From contig JAWKPA010000012.1 in NCBI GenBank assembly GCA_041390905.1, positions 2,046,001-2,110,000 of the forward strand: a stretch of 64,000 nt of DNA. Reading direction: 5' to 3'. A program made the position numbers and the translations under genes. Of the stretch, positions 49,128 through 57,918 are shown one piece after another; the first letter of the stretch is position 1; the number at the start of each line of letters is the position of its first letter. The stretch is from JACKCD01 sp041390905. Its GTDB lineage: Bacteria; Chloroflexota; Anaerolineae; Promineifilales; Promineifilaceae. Under the pieces are notes generated by a model that saw only the letters and a program-made list of their open reading frames with translations, was not told the origin of the DNA and did not search any database.

Positions 49128-51041
49128 ATGGATGAACAGGACAACAACCGCCCTTCAATCCCAACATGGGTGTGGATCCTGGCCGTATTCGCCCTCATAC
49201 TGGGTGTGCAGCTCTTTTTAAGCGGCCGTTTTAATGGCCCGGAACAAGTTGACCTTAAAGAGGTTATGAACAGTATTCAAGCGGGTCAGGTCAAGGAAAT
49301 TGCCGTCGTCGGTGATCGCTTGCAGGTCACAATGAACGACGACAGCGTGGTGTCGGCCTACAAATACACCCGCGATAGTCTGGCAGAAACGTTCCAGTAT
49401 TATGGCGTTACCGCTGAACAACTTCAGCCCGTCAACCTCATTGTACGTGACCAATCGGCCCGGAATAACTTTATCACCATCCTGGTTTCCGTGGGGCCAG
49501 TGCTGCTGCTGATTTGGATATTCACCCGTGGCTTCCGGCAAATGCAGGGTGGCGGTGGCAACAGCATCTTTGGTTTTGGTCGCTCCAAAGCCAAAAACAT
49601 CAATGATGCCGACCGTCCCACGGTTACATTTGACGATGTGGCCGGGGTGGACGAAGCCAAGCTGGAATTGGCCGAGGTGGTGCAATTCTTGCGTGAGCCA
49701 GAAAAGTTTGTCCAGGTGGGCGCACGCATTCCCAAAGGCGTGTTGATGGTTGGCCCGCCTGGAACGGGTAAGACGCTGTTGGCGCGGGCAGTGGCTGGTG
49801 AAGCTGGCGTGCCTTTCTTTCACATTTCCGGCTCCGAATTTGTGGAAATGTTTGTCGGTGTTGGCGCCAGCCGCGTGCGTGACCTGTTTGACAAAGCCAA
49901 ACAAAGCGCCCCCTCGATTGTGTTTGTGGATGAAATTGATGCCGTCGGCCGGCAGCGTGGTGCTGGCCTGGGCGGTGGGCATGACGAACGGGAGCAAACG
50001 CTGAACCAAATCCTGGTGGAAATGGATGGCTTTGACAACGACACCAACGTCATTGTGATGGCTGCCACCAACCGCGCCGACATTCTTGACCCGGCACTGC
50101 TGCGCCCCGGTCGCTTTGACCGCAAGGTGTTTGTAGATTTGCCCGATGTGCGTGGCCGCGAGCTGATTCTGAAGGTGCATTCACGGGGCAAGCCCATTGC
50201 CAAGGATGTGGATTTAACTGATTTTGCGCGATTAACGGCCGGTTTTTCTGGGGCCGATCTGGAAAACCTGCTCAACGAAGCCGCCATCTTTGCCGCCCGC
50301 CGTGACAAGCGCGTCATTGGCCTGCTGGAATTCCAGGACGCATTTGACCGCATTGCCATTGGTCCGGAAAAGAAAAGCCGCGTAATGAGCGAGGAAGACA
50401 AGGAAATTGTGGCCTACCACGAAGCCGGCCACGCCGTTGTCAGCTTCTTTTTGCCCAACACCGACCCAGTGCAGAAGATTACTATCGTGCCGCGTGGCCG
50501 CGCTGGGGGCTATGTGATGCCACTGCCGGCCGACCGCATGGTCTATACCCAGGATTTCATTCTGGATCGCATTGCTATGGGGCTGGGTGGGCGTGCTGCT
50601 GAAGAGGTGTTCTTTGGCCGGATTACCACTGGGGCTTCCAGCGACCTGCAAAACGCCACCCGTAATGCACGGGCTATGGTGACGCAGTATGGCATGTCGG
50701 ACAAGCTGGGGCTGCCAATCTATGGCGATGAGTCGGCGGATCCGTTCCTTGGTCGCTACTATGGCGGTGGCGGCCGGGACTACAGCGAGGATGCGGCCAA
50801 GTCCATTGACGAGGAAGTACGCCGTATTTTGGGTGAACAGTACGGCCGAGCCATCAACATCATTGAAGACAACCGGGAGCGGATTGAGAAGTTGGTCACG
50901 AAGTTGATGGAAGTTGAAACGTTGGATCGGGATGCGTTTGAAGAGCTGATGAATCGCCCCATGCCGCCCAAGTCCAGCAACGGCAGCGGTAGCCCTATTT
51001 TGCCAACGGAGCCGTATGTTGAGCCATCTTCAACAGATTAG
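49128..51041 (+). CDS. ftsH: ATP-dependent zinc metalloprotease FtsH
   Basis: Membrane AAA+ protease that degrades membrane and regulatory proteins; acts as a hexamer at the inner membrane. 637 residues. Two N-terminal transmembrane segments (about 14-32 and 117-137) flank an exported loop. The AAA domain has GPPGTGKT (about 209), the Walker B IVFVDEID, and the second region of homology RPGRFDRKV. The zinc protease motif HEAGH is at about 430, with the third ligand Asp in the following helices (TGASSDLQNAT). RBS CAGGAG is 9 bases upstream. Notably it has no intact ACGGCCGT copy over almost 2 kb. Confidence 0.98.
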   Translation: MDEQDNNRPSIPTWVWILAVFALILGVQLFLSGRFNGPEQVDLKEVMNSIQAGQVKEIAVVGDRLQVTMNDDSVVSAYKYTRDSLAETFQYYGVTAEQLQPVNLIVRDQSARNNFITILVSVGPVLLLIWIFTRGFRQMQGGGGNSIFGFGRSKAKNINDADRPTVTFDDVAGVDEAKLELAEVVQFLREPEKFVQVGARIPKGVLMVGPPGTGKTLLARAVAGEAGVPFFHISGSEFVEMFVGVGASRVRDLFDKAKQSAPSIVFVDEIDAVGRQRGAGLGGGHDEREQTLNQILVEMDGFDNDTNVIVMAATNRADILDPALLRPGRFDRKVFVDLPDVRGRELILKVHSRGKPIAKDVDLTDFARLTAGFSGADLENLLNEAAIFAARRDKRVIGLLEFQDAFDRIAIGPEKKSRVMSEEDKEIVAYHEAGHAVVSFFLPNTDPVQKITIVPRGRAGGYVMPLPADRMVYTQDFILDRIAMGLGGRAAEEVFFGRITTGASSDLQNATRNARAMVTQYGMSDKLGLPIYGDESADPFLGRYYGGGGRDYSEDAAKSIDEEVRRILGEQYGRAINIIEDNRERIEKLVTKLMEVETLDRDAFEELMNRPMPPKSSNGSGSPILPTEPYVEPSSTD

Positions 51042-51078
51042 CTTAAACCTCTAATCCCGAAGCTAGTTTTGCTATAAT

Positions 51079-51112
51079 AGCCCTCCCGTTGAGCAAACAG
51101 GAGGGCTTTTTA
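51079..51112 (+). terminator. intrinsic terminator after ftsH that contains the next gene's Shine-Dalgarno
   Basis: AGCCCTCC pairs with GGAGGGCT, followed by TTTTTA. Its 3' arm contains AGGAGG (51099-51104), 12 bases before the ATG at 51117. A TATAAT at 51073-51078 lies immediately upstream, so a transcript starting there would not include the full 5' arm. Confidence 0.7.
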
Positions 51113-51116
51113 TTTG

Positions 51117-52142
51117 ATGCAGTTACCAGAACATGTGAGGTTGTTGATTACCGAGCCAACGGTGCCGACTTGGGTGGTGCAGCGGCGGGGGGCGCGGTAT
51201 GAGTTGGCCTGGGGCGAGAAAACGGCGGGTGAGGTGGCGGTGCAACTGTTGGCGCAGCCAAATGAGCCGGATGGAATAGTGTTGGCAACGGTGCGGGGAG
51301 TGCAGTCGGTGTGGGTGGAAACGGATGCCGTGCGGCCGTATTTTGCCCTTTACTTTGCCAATGGCCGCCGTTTGGTGGTGGCGGAGCGGATTTTGCCGCT
51401 GGCCGGGGGGCCGAATTTGCGCGATGTGGGTGGGTACGTGGGGGAAAACGGCCGTTTTGTCCGTTGGGGTACTATTTATCGTTCAGGAACCTTGAGCGAC
51501 CTCACCGAAGCCGATCTCGATTACCTGGCCCACCTGAACATCAGCACCATTTGTGATTTGCGAACCCGGCTGGAAGTTGCCAAGCTGCCAGACCAATTGC
51601 CCCAACCCACGCCCCGGCAGCTCAATTTGGCGTTGGAGAGCAAAGACGGCCGTTTGCGCCGCCTGTGGGATTTGTGGCGACACCGTAACCGTTTTGACAA
51701 CCTGTTGACCATCGGCTACACCCGGCTCATTTTGGAGCAGAACGCTCCGCGCCTGAGCATGTTTTTGCATCAACTGGCCGAAGCCGACGGGCTGCCGCTG
51801 CTGGTTCACTGCACCGCCGGGAAAGACCGCACTGGGGTGCTGGTTGCCATTTTGCTGCTGCTGCTGGGGGTGGATGAGACAACGGTTCTGGCGGACTACA
51901 GCTTGAGCAACTACTTTTACCACGATTTTCGCCGCCTGCTGGCGGAAGATATTGAGCAACTGCTGCGCTTTGGTTATGATGCGGCGCAGTTGGAGCCGTT
52001 TTACGTGGCGGATCCGGCCATTTTGACGCGAGCATTGGTTTATATTCGGCGCAATTATGGGTCGGTGGCGCGGTTCGTGATGGATGTGGCGGGGGTGTCG
52101 CCAGCGGTGCTGGCGCGGCTGCGGGCCAATTTGCTGGTGTGA
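51117..52142 (+). CDS. tyrosine-protein phosphatase (Y_phosphatase3 family)
   Basis: 341 residues. An N-terminal all-beta domain (1-100) precedes the phosphatase domain, which starts GGPNLRDVGGYVGENGRFVRW and RSGTLSDLTEADL. The catalytic P-loop is VHCTAGKDRTGVL (HCx5R, Cys about 236). It is closest to the bacterial tyrosine phosphatases or lipid phosphatases of the Y_phosphatase3 group, possibly acting on phosphotyrosine or phosphoinositides. It follows ftsH after a terminator and probably has its own expression. Confidence 0.92.
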   Translation: MQLPEHVRLLITEPTVPTWVVQRRGARYELAWGEKTAGEVAVQLLAQPNEPDGIVLATVRGVQSVWVETDAVRPYFALYFANGRRLVVAERILPLAGGPNLRDVGGYVGENGRFVRWGTIYRSGTLSDLTEADLDYLAHLNISTICDLRTRLEVAKLPDQLPQPTPRQLNLALESKDGRLRRLWDLWRHRNRFDNLLTIGYTRLILEQNAPRLSMFLHQLAEADGLPLLVHCTAGKDRTGVLVAILLLLLGVDETTVLADYSLSNYFYHDFRRLLAEDIEQLLRFGYDAAQLEPFYVADPAILTRALVYIRRNYGSVARFVMDVAGVSPAVLARLRANLLV

Positions 52143-52181
52143 GGCAGATCTTTGAGGTTTCCAAAACCTCAAAGGTTTAGG

Positions 52182-54207
52182 CTAAAGTAAAGATCGCAGG
52201 TCGCTGTTTTGGGGGTTGACGGGGAATAAACGGCCGTTTCGATACAACTCCCCAAATCGCCCAATATCCATTTTTTGCACCAGCGTCGCCTGCGCCAGCT
52301 CTTGCGGCAGGTAGCTGTGAAAGCGACCCAGTTCCAGCAGTGGAGTTAGTCGCTTGCTCAGGTGGCGGGCTTCGCGTTCCACAAGCTGTTCATCCCACGG
52401 GGGCAGGGTGGCGAGGGCAAAAGGGGACACGCAGGCAAAGGTCGTTTTGCGGGCGGATGTGGGGGGCGTTGAGAGCGGCGGGGTGGTGGGCCTGGAGAAC
52501 GGCCGTTAACAGCGCCCCATACACCCCGCCCCAAAAGTGAAACAGCCACACCCCCTCAGCATCAAGCATCATCGGTATCTGGCCGGATGGAATGCCCAGC
52601 CAGGCGGCAATACCCTGCGCCTCGGCCAGCGGCACGGCAAAGGGAGCGGTGACAAAGCGCAGCATTTCTTCCACGTCATCCCGGTTGCCCTGCTCCACGG
52701 CAAATTTGTACCGGTCGTGCCATTTAACGCGCATCGGCCGGCCGCCCATGAGCAAGGTTTCCCCTTTGCGGCGCGGTCGCTCCATTTGCGCCAGCGGTTT
52801 GCCGCTGTAGGCATCGAGAACGGTGGCCCACATCCGTTCGCTGCCGATGTTGCTGTAGAGGTCGTGGTTGTCGAAGAGAGGTTGGAGTTCGCGGCCGGGG
52901 AGCCATTCACCCAGGCGCCCCTTTTGCAAAAAGCCATCCTTCACCAACTGCGCCAAAATTTGCCGAATGGTTTCATCGGCAACCTCGGCTGGGGCAATGC
53001 GGCGCAAATCGGCCAGGCGCAGGCTGCCTGCCGGGCTTTGTTTGAGCAGGCTAAAGGTTTGCTGCACCAGCACCGACGGCAAAAAGCTATAGGTGGCCTC
53101 TGGCTCAATCATCTCTGCTTCGGCCATTGCCAGCAGGGCGGTAAAGCGGATTTCTTCCAGCGGCGAACGCGCCAGGCACAACACCTGAATCTGGTTGCTG
53201 CGGCGGCTGCCGCGCCCAATGCGCTGTAAAAAGGAGGTGAGGGTGGGGGGCGGCCCGATGAGGGCTACTTCGTCAATGGAGCCGATGTCTATGCCCAGTT
53301 CGAGGGTGGAGGTGGCGACGCAGACGGCGACGGTGGCGGCGGCGAAGTCGGCTTCGACTTCCTGGCGCAGTTTTTTGTCGAGATTGGAGTAGTGGCTGAA
53401 AACGGCCGTTTCATAGGGCAAATGTTGGCGCAAAAAAGCGGCCGTTTGCTCCACTTCGTTGCGGCTGTTGCAAAAAATGAGCGTTTTGGGCGATGGTCGC
53501 TGTGCCAGGGCGATGACCAAATCGGCGAGACCCATCATGGCAATCATGTCGGCATGGATTTGGCGGCCACCGGCAACTTCGATGATGGTGGGGTGGGGCA
53601 GGTAGCGGCCGGCCACGCCTGCGGGGTCGGGGATGGTGGCGGAAAGGGCGATGCGGTGGAGGAAACGGCCGTTTGGGTTGGCAAATTGGCGAATCCATTC
53701 AATCCGTGCCAGCAAACAGCGCAAATGGTCGCCGCGTGGCTCGCCGTCAAACAGGTGGATTTCGTCCAGAACGATGGCATCGAGCGTGGCAAAAAGGCGC
53801 GGCGTGCGCGTCAGCAGCGAATCGGTGGATTCGGGCGTGGTTAAAAGGAGGGTGGGAACCGTCGTTAGAGGGCCGGTATCGCCCGTTTTCATTGCCAGCG
53901 ACAGCTTGAGCGCGGTGGCAATGGGCAGCAGCCGCTCATACAGGTCGCGCACCAGGGCGCGGGTGGGGCAAATGTAGAGCAGCCGCAGCTCTCCCTCTGG
54001 CGGCTTTTGCTGTAGTAAGCGCTCTAGCAGGGGCGCAATGACGGCCTCGGTTTTGCCAGAGGCGGTGGCGGCGATGACCAGGGTGTTGTTTCCGGCGAGA
54101 ATGGGGGGGATGGCTTGCTGCTGAACGGCCGTAAAATTCCCGTGCCGGGCAAAAACGACCGGCCAGGTGTGGGCAAGCTGTGTCTTTAGTTCACCTTGAA
54201 TCAACAT
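52182..54207 (-). pseudogene. Lhr-like DEAD/DEAH helicase, frameshifted near its C-terminus
   Basis: Residues 1 to about 590 are an intact SF2 helicase: TAVQQQAIPPILAGNNTLVIAA, TASGKTEAV (motif I), DEIHLFDGE (motif II), LSATIP (III), ATSTLELGIDIG (V) and QRIGRGSR (VI). At about 52414-52430, GTCCCCTTTTGCC has one extra T, so the frame ends in FCPRHPAPVG. The neighbouring frame supplies the expected tail PFALATLPPWDEQLVER to 52182. Removing one T restores a protein of about 675 residues. This is either a real frameshift mutation, a sequencing error, or slippage at CCCCTTTT. It is related to BREX BrxHI/Lhr-type helicases. Confidence 0.75.
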
Positions 54208-54241
54208 TCTGTCGTTTTAAAGGAGATATTTGTTAAAGAAA

Positions 54242-54646
54242 TCAGCCAGCGAGAAAAACATGAGGCTTCACAACAGCAATTGTGCGGAATGGGTGAAGAA
54301 CTAGCAAATCTTGGTCGCCTGTTACAATATATTTCGCATTGCCAGCAATAGCAAGCTCTAAAAACTTGTTGTCTTTGGGGTCATGACAAACAACAATGAT
54401 TTCTCGAGGCTCAAGGAGCCTGGCTTTACGCACCAAAGCTGCTAAAAATGTCATACGTTCTGATTCAGTGACGTATTTGTTGAATTTGTTGCGTTTAAGA
54501 ACCTCGTTTAATTCACTGATCGCCTCAACCGAAAGCAATAATTGTCCCGTATCATTTGCTTTGTCAAGAGCTTGCCGTGATGTGGAATTCTTGAGCAGCA
54601 GCGCACTAACAATAATGTTTGTGTCAAACACATAAAAATTAGTCAT
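54242..54646 (-). CDS. PIN-domain toxin (VapC-like RNase)
   Basis: 134 residues from the second Met. The PIN acidic residues are visible in YVFDTNIIVSALL (first Asp), SELNEVLKR (Glu) and CHDPKDNKFLELAIAGNAKYIVTGDQDLL (Asp-Asp). This is the putative PIN-family (COG1569/PF13470) layout. It overlaps the antitoxin gene by 8 bases on the same strand. It probably cleaves RNA and is neutralised by the upstream product. A+T-rich composition and lack of ACGGCCGT suggest recent acquisition. Confidence 0.9.
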   Translation of the reverse strand: MTNFYVFDTNIIVSALLLKNSTSRQALDKANDTGQLLLSVEAISELNEVLKRNKFNKYVTESERMTFLAALVRKARLLEPREIIVVCHDPKDNKFLELAIAGNAKYIVTGDQDLLVLHPFRTIAVVKPHVFLAG

Positions 54647-54866
54647 CACTCAGCAAAGTCTCTAATAATTCAGGTGTTAGTCCTCGTTCTACGGCCTTGT
54701 CACTTGTCTCGTCCATGATTTGTTTTAACGAAATGGCGTTAGGAGTAAATTCACGAAGCCAAAGGTTAATGAGCAGGCGCATCTTATCTTTCTGCTCAAT
54801 TGAGGCTGCTTGGTACATTCGCGCCACATCTTCTTCTAGTTGAATCTCAATCGTTGCCAATGCCAT
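54639..54866 (-). CDS. antitoxin partner of the PIN toxin
   Basis: 75 residues from the ATG at 54866, which follows GGAGAAG; the ATG at 54890 is a poorer start. A short N-terminal beta segment (ATIEIQLEEDVARMYQAA) and a helix pair (KDKMRLLINLWLREF) precede a C-terminal acidic tail (ERGLTPELLETLLSDD). It is a typical small antitoxin encoded before a PIN toxin; overlap suggests translational coupling. The precise antitoxin family is not certain. Confidence 0.75.
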   Translation of the reverse strand: MALATIEIQLEEDVARMYQAASIEQKDKMRLLINLWLREFTPNAISLKQIMDETSDKAVERGLTPELLETLLSDD

Positions 54867-54934
54867 GATTTCTTCTCCAAACATAGTCACATCAAGCTAC
54901 AACAGTACTTTTACTTTGATTAGTATAACACAGA

Positions 54935-56143
54935 TTAACCGGCGACCATGACAAGGTTGGTGGCGTTGCCGATGCCGTTGCCGCCGGTGGGGGCGGTGGC
55001 GTTGTTTTGGGCGGTGGCGATGATTTGGCAATGTTCGGCGCTGCTGCCAACAAAGAAGCCGTAGCGCTGCCAGTTGCCGCGCCCGGCTTCGTTTTTGTCG
55101 TAGGCGCTGCAGCCAATGAGCTGGATGCGGTTGCCCCAGGGGATGTGGAAGCCGTCGTAAACGGCCGTTGGTGCTGCCCCATCCCAACTGTTAGAGTCGG
55201 CATGGCAGCCGACGAGCGAGGTGGGGCCGGTGGTGATGTAGAAGCCGTGCTGGGCGTTGTCCTGTGCTTCACAGGCGGAAAATTGGCCGCGTGGCTTGCG
55301 AATTTGCCAGCCGGAGAGGTCGGAATACCAGCTTTTGCAGTTGACAAAGTGGAGGTTGGTGCCGTTGACAAAGAAGCCGCTGCCGCTGCTGCTGCCGCAT
55401 TCGCACTGGTTGAAGAAGTTGTCGGGGCATTCGACCAAAAAGCCGTGGGCTTCGGTTTCTCCTTCCTTGCCTACGTTGAAGACGCGAATATGGCTAATTT
55501 GGCAGCCGCGCATGTGGGTGCCGGTGATGTGGAAGGCGTGGTGGGTGGTGAGGGTGATGTAGAGGTCGCTAAAGGTGTGGGCGGCATCGGGGCCTTCGGC
55601 AAAGTCGTCTTTGCGGGTGATGTTGTAGTAGATGCCTTTGACGCTGGCCTGGTTGTTGGTGCGGTTGCCGTGAAGGGTGAGGGAGGAAACGGCCGTTTTT
55701 TCTACCCCATCATTTATCGGCTCAACCAGCGCGCCGGGTGTCGTGCCGTCAAACGCCGCCCAACTGCCAAACGCCTTCAGAACAGTCGCCCGCCCCTTGC
55801 CCACAAGAGCCACATTGGCCGCCAGCCGCACGGCTCCGGTGCAGTTAAACGTCCCTTCACTAAGCTGCACCAGCCCACCCACGCTGCCCAAATCCTGAAC
55901 GGCTTGGTTGATTTGCGCCTGATCGTCTGTGCCGTCGCAGCGGTAGTGGGCAACTGCTTTCAGGCTGTCGGGGGCGTTGGTGGCCGCCACCAGGATGGAT
56001 TGAACGCCGGGGGTGGTGCGGGCAATGGGCAGATATATTTGCTCATTGGCTGCGGGTTCGGCGGCGGCAGCAAAGGTGGCGGCTCCTGCGGAACTGCCGA
56101 GGGCGGCAATGCCGAGGTTATGAAGGAAGGTTCGTCGGTTCAT
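54935..56143 (-). CDS. secreted right-handed beta-helix (pectate lyase-like) protein
   Basis: 402 residues. The N-terminus MNRRTFLHNLGIAALGSSAG resembles a twin-arginine signal. The mature part contains IYLPIARTTPG near the start, YRCDGTDDQAQINQAVQDLG and GGLVQLSEGTFNCTGAV (N-terminal cap of pectate-lyase-3 type proteins), and many short repeats such as FHITGTHMRGCQISHIRVFN and GFFVNGTNLHFVNCKSWY. These are rungs of a parallel beta-helix. It probably binds or cleaves polysaccharide. It overlaps the upstream membrane-protein gene by 4 bases. No catalytic residues could be assigned. Confidence 0.8.
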   Translation of the reverse strand: MNRRTFLHNLGIAALGSSAGAATFAAAAEPAANEQIYLPIARTTPGVQSILVAATNAPDSLKAVAHYRCDGTDDQAQINQAVQDLGSVGGLVQLSEGTFNCTGAVRLAANVALVGKGRATVLKAFGSWAAFDGTTPGALVEPINDGVEKTAVSSLTLHGNRTNNQASVKGIYYNITRKDDFAEGPDAAHTFSDLYITLTTHHAFHITGTHMRGCQISHIRVFNVGKEGETEAHGFLVECPDNFFNQCECGSSSGSGFFVNGTNLHFVNCKSWYSDLSGWQIRKPRGQFSACEAQDNAQHGFYITTGPTSLVGCHADSNSWDGAAPTAVYDGFHIPWGNRIQLIGCSAYDKNEAGRGNWQRYGFFVGSSAEHCQIIATAQNNATAPTGGNGIGNATNLVMVAG

Positions 56144-56442
56144 AATGAGTCCAACGGCTGGTTTAGCTTTCGCTGTATCACAATCTTGTCGCGTTCCAGG
56201 ACGACCAATTGCTGGGCAGCGGCTTGCTGGCGGTAATAGGCGATGGCAATCCAGATGATGCCGGGAATGACGGGTAAGATGTTTTCCAAAACGGGCGTGA
56301 GAAGCAGGGCGATGAGGGTAAAAAGAATGGCACTGTATTTGGAGAGCTGGGCGCTAAGAAAGGTTCGCTCGGCGTAGCGGATGGTTGCTGCTTGTTCAAG
56401 TAAATCCCGTTCCAAATCGTGTTGCGTTTGTGGATTATTCAT
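56140..56442 (-). CDS. small two-helix membrane protein
   Basis: 100 residues. Two hydrophobic segments (about 36-54 and 56-70: YSAILFTLIALLLTPVLENI and VIPGIIWIAIAYY) are bounded by a polar N-terminus (NNPQTQHDLERDLLEQAATI) and a basic C-terminal tail (ERDKIVIQRKLNQPL). It overlaps the beta-helix gene by 4 bases (ATGA), and the ATPase gene ends 8 bases upstream. It may anchor or export the beta-helix protein; this is inference. Confidence 0.7.
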   Translation of the reverse strand: MNNPQTQHDLERDLLEQAATIRYAERTFLSAQLSKYSAILFTLIALLLTPVLENILPVIPGIIWIAIAYYRQQAAAQQLVVLERDKIVIQRKLNQPLDSL

Positions 56443-56449
56443 TGTTATC

Positions 56450-57841
56450 TTATCTCATTTGCTCACGCAGTTCGGCCAGCAGGGTGGCTACGTCATAGTC
56501 GGGGTGGAGGTGGAGGAGGTCGTATAGTTCAACGGCGAGGCGGACGGTGCTGCGGATGGACAAACGGCCGTTTCTCATCCCCAACGCCAACTCCTCCGCC
56601 GCTGCCCGCCGCACCTGCCGCTGCCGGTCAGCCGGTTCATAGCCATACGCCAGCGCGTGGTAATGCAGTGCCTTCTCCAAAAACTGCCCAATCTCCTGCG
56701 GTGTCTGGTGCGGCTCCAGCAGCAAAATCTGCTGCGGATCCAGCCACGCCTCCAGCGGCATCCGGTTGTCGCTGTGGGTCACGGTAAACAGGAAGAAAAG
56801 CGACTGCCCCTGTCCATAGGCAGGAGGATACGCCCGCCAACGGTGCTGCGGCAGTGAATCAGCACTGATGTGGTTTTGCTGCTCCCGCAGGGCAGCATAG
56901 ATAACTGCGCTAAAAAATTGGCTCGCTTTCGGCCGTTGGTACGGGCGCAGCAGCGAATAGCTTTCCGCCTCATCAATCAGCACACACAGCCCGCTGTAAT
57001 TTGCCAGCCGTGCCAAAGCGCTCACCCCACTCAGCAGATAGGCAATTTGGCGGGCATTGTTGCCAACCGTGTAGATAGATGGAAATTTGATGCCGCGAGG
57101 CAATGCTTTGTTCATGGTTGCCACGCGCCGCCCCCCCATCAGCCATTCGTGCCACCGCTTGCGCTGGCGCGAAGAGGAGGTGCTGTTCAATGCTTCCAAT
57201 GTCACCACCAGCGGGTCTGCTTCAGTTGGCGCAAGCATTGCCAGCTTTTCCCGCACCTCTGGCTTCATCCCGTGCTGGGTTAACAAGGGGGTCAGTCCGC
57301 GCTCGTCGGTGTCGGGATAGCGCAGGGTTTGCATCAGGCTGCTGTAAATGTCAAAGGAGCGGTGTGGCGGCAATTCTTGCAGGTCGAGGCTGGTGGTGGC
57401 AACCAGAAAGTTGCGTGACAGGGCATCCTGTGCTGTTAATTCAACGATGTGGCTTTTGCCAAAGCCATACTCGCCCACAACGGCAAACGCCGCCCCACCC
57501 GTGCGGTGCGCCTGGTTTAGCCCGGCCGCCAGCGTTTCGCGTTCGCTTTTAAGGCCAATGGTGAGGTCGCGGACGTGCTGGGCGGGGGCAATGCCGGTGC
57601 GCAGGGCTTCAATGAGCTGCCGCGCCTCAAACTGGTTTTGCGGCATGGGGGCGGTGTCGGGGACGATAAAAATGGGGGCTGGTTCTTTCATAACGGGTTC
57701 ATCTTGGCCGCTAAATTCATGGCGGGGGCGGCGGAAGCGCAGGCCGCTCTCGAAGCGCACCAGCCAGTCGTTGCCATTGCGGTAGAGGGCAACGATTTGG
57801 CCGGAGCCGTATTGGGGATGGTGGACGAGTTCGCCGATCAT
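56450..57841 (-). CDS. BrxD-like (DUF2791) ATPase with N-terminal SH3-like domain
   Basis: 463 residues from the ATG at 57841; a longer frame reads into a repeat. The N-terminal 50 residues (MIGELVHHPQYGSGQIVALY, then RNGNDWLVRFESGLRF) look like a CarD/Tudor-type beta domain. Then come FEARQLIEALRTGIAPAQHV, Walker A GEYGFGKSHIVEL (about 150), FDIYSSLMQTLRYP, and Walker B GLCVLIDEAESYSLL (about 296). This is the layout of BREX-system ATP-binding proteins. It is the second of two adjacent ATPases of one family, separated by a repeat. Its role with the helicase and the 284-residue protein is unknown. Confidence 0.82.
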   Translation of the reverse strand: MIGELVHHPQYGSGQIVALYRNGNDWLVRFESGLRFRRPRHEFSGQDEPVMKEPAPIFIVPDTAPMPQNQFEARQLIEALRTGIAPAQHVRDLTIGLKSERETLAAGLNQAHRTGGAAFAVVGEYGFGKSHIVELTAQDALSRNFLVATTSLDLQELPPHRSFDIYSSLMQTLRYPDTDERGLTPLLTQHGMKPEVREKLAMLAPTEADPLVVTLEALNSTSSSRQRKRWHEWLMGGRRVATMNKALPRGIKFPSIYTVGNNARQIAYLLSGVSALARLANYSGLCVLIDEAESYSLLRPYQRPKASQFFSAVIYAALREQQNHISADSLPQHRWRAYPPAYGQGQSLFFLFTVTHSDNRMPLEAWLDPQQILLLEPHQTPQEIGQFLEKALHYHALAYGYEPADRQRQVRRAAAEELALGMRNGRLSIRSTVRLAVELYDLLHLHPDYDVATLLAELREQMR

Positions 57842-57848
57842 AGGGGTT

Positions 57849-57912
57849 GGAGATTGGAGATTGAAGATTGGAGATTGCTCAACAATCTCCAATCTCTAAT
57901 CTCCCAATCTCT
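57849..57912. repeat. heptamer (GGAGATT)n inverted repeat
   Basis: GGAGATTGGAGATTGAAGAT facing CAATCTCCAATCTCTAATCT. It separates the two ATPase genes. Confidence 0.8.
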
Positions 57913-57918
57913 GTTTTG

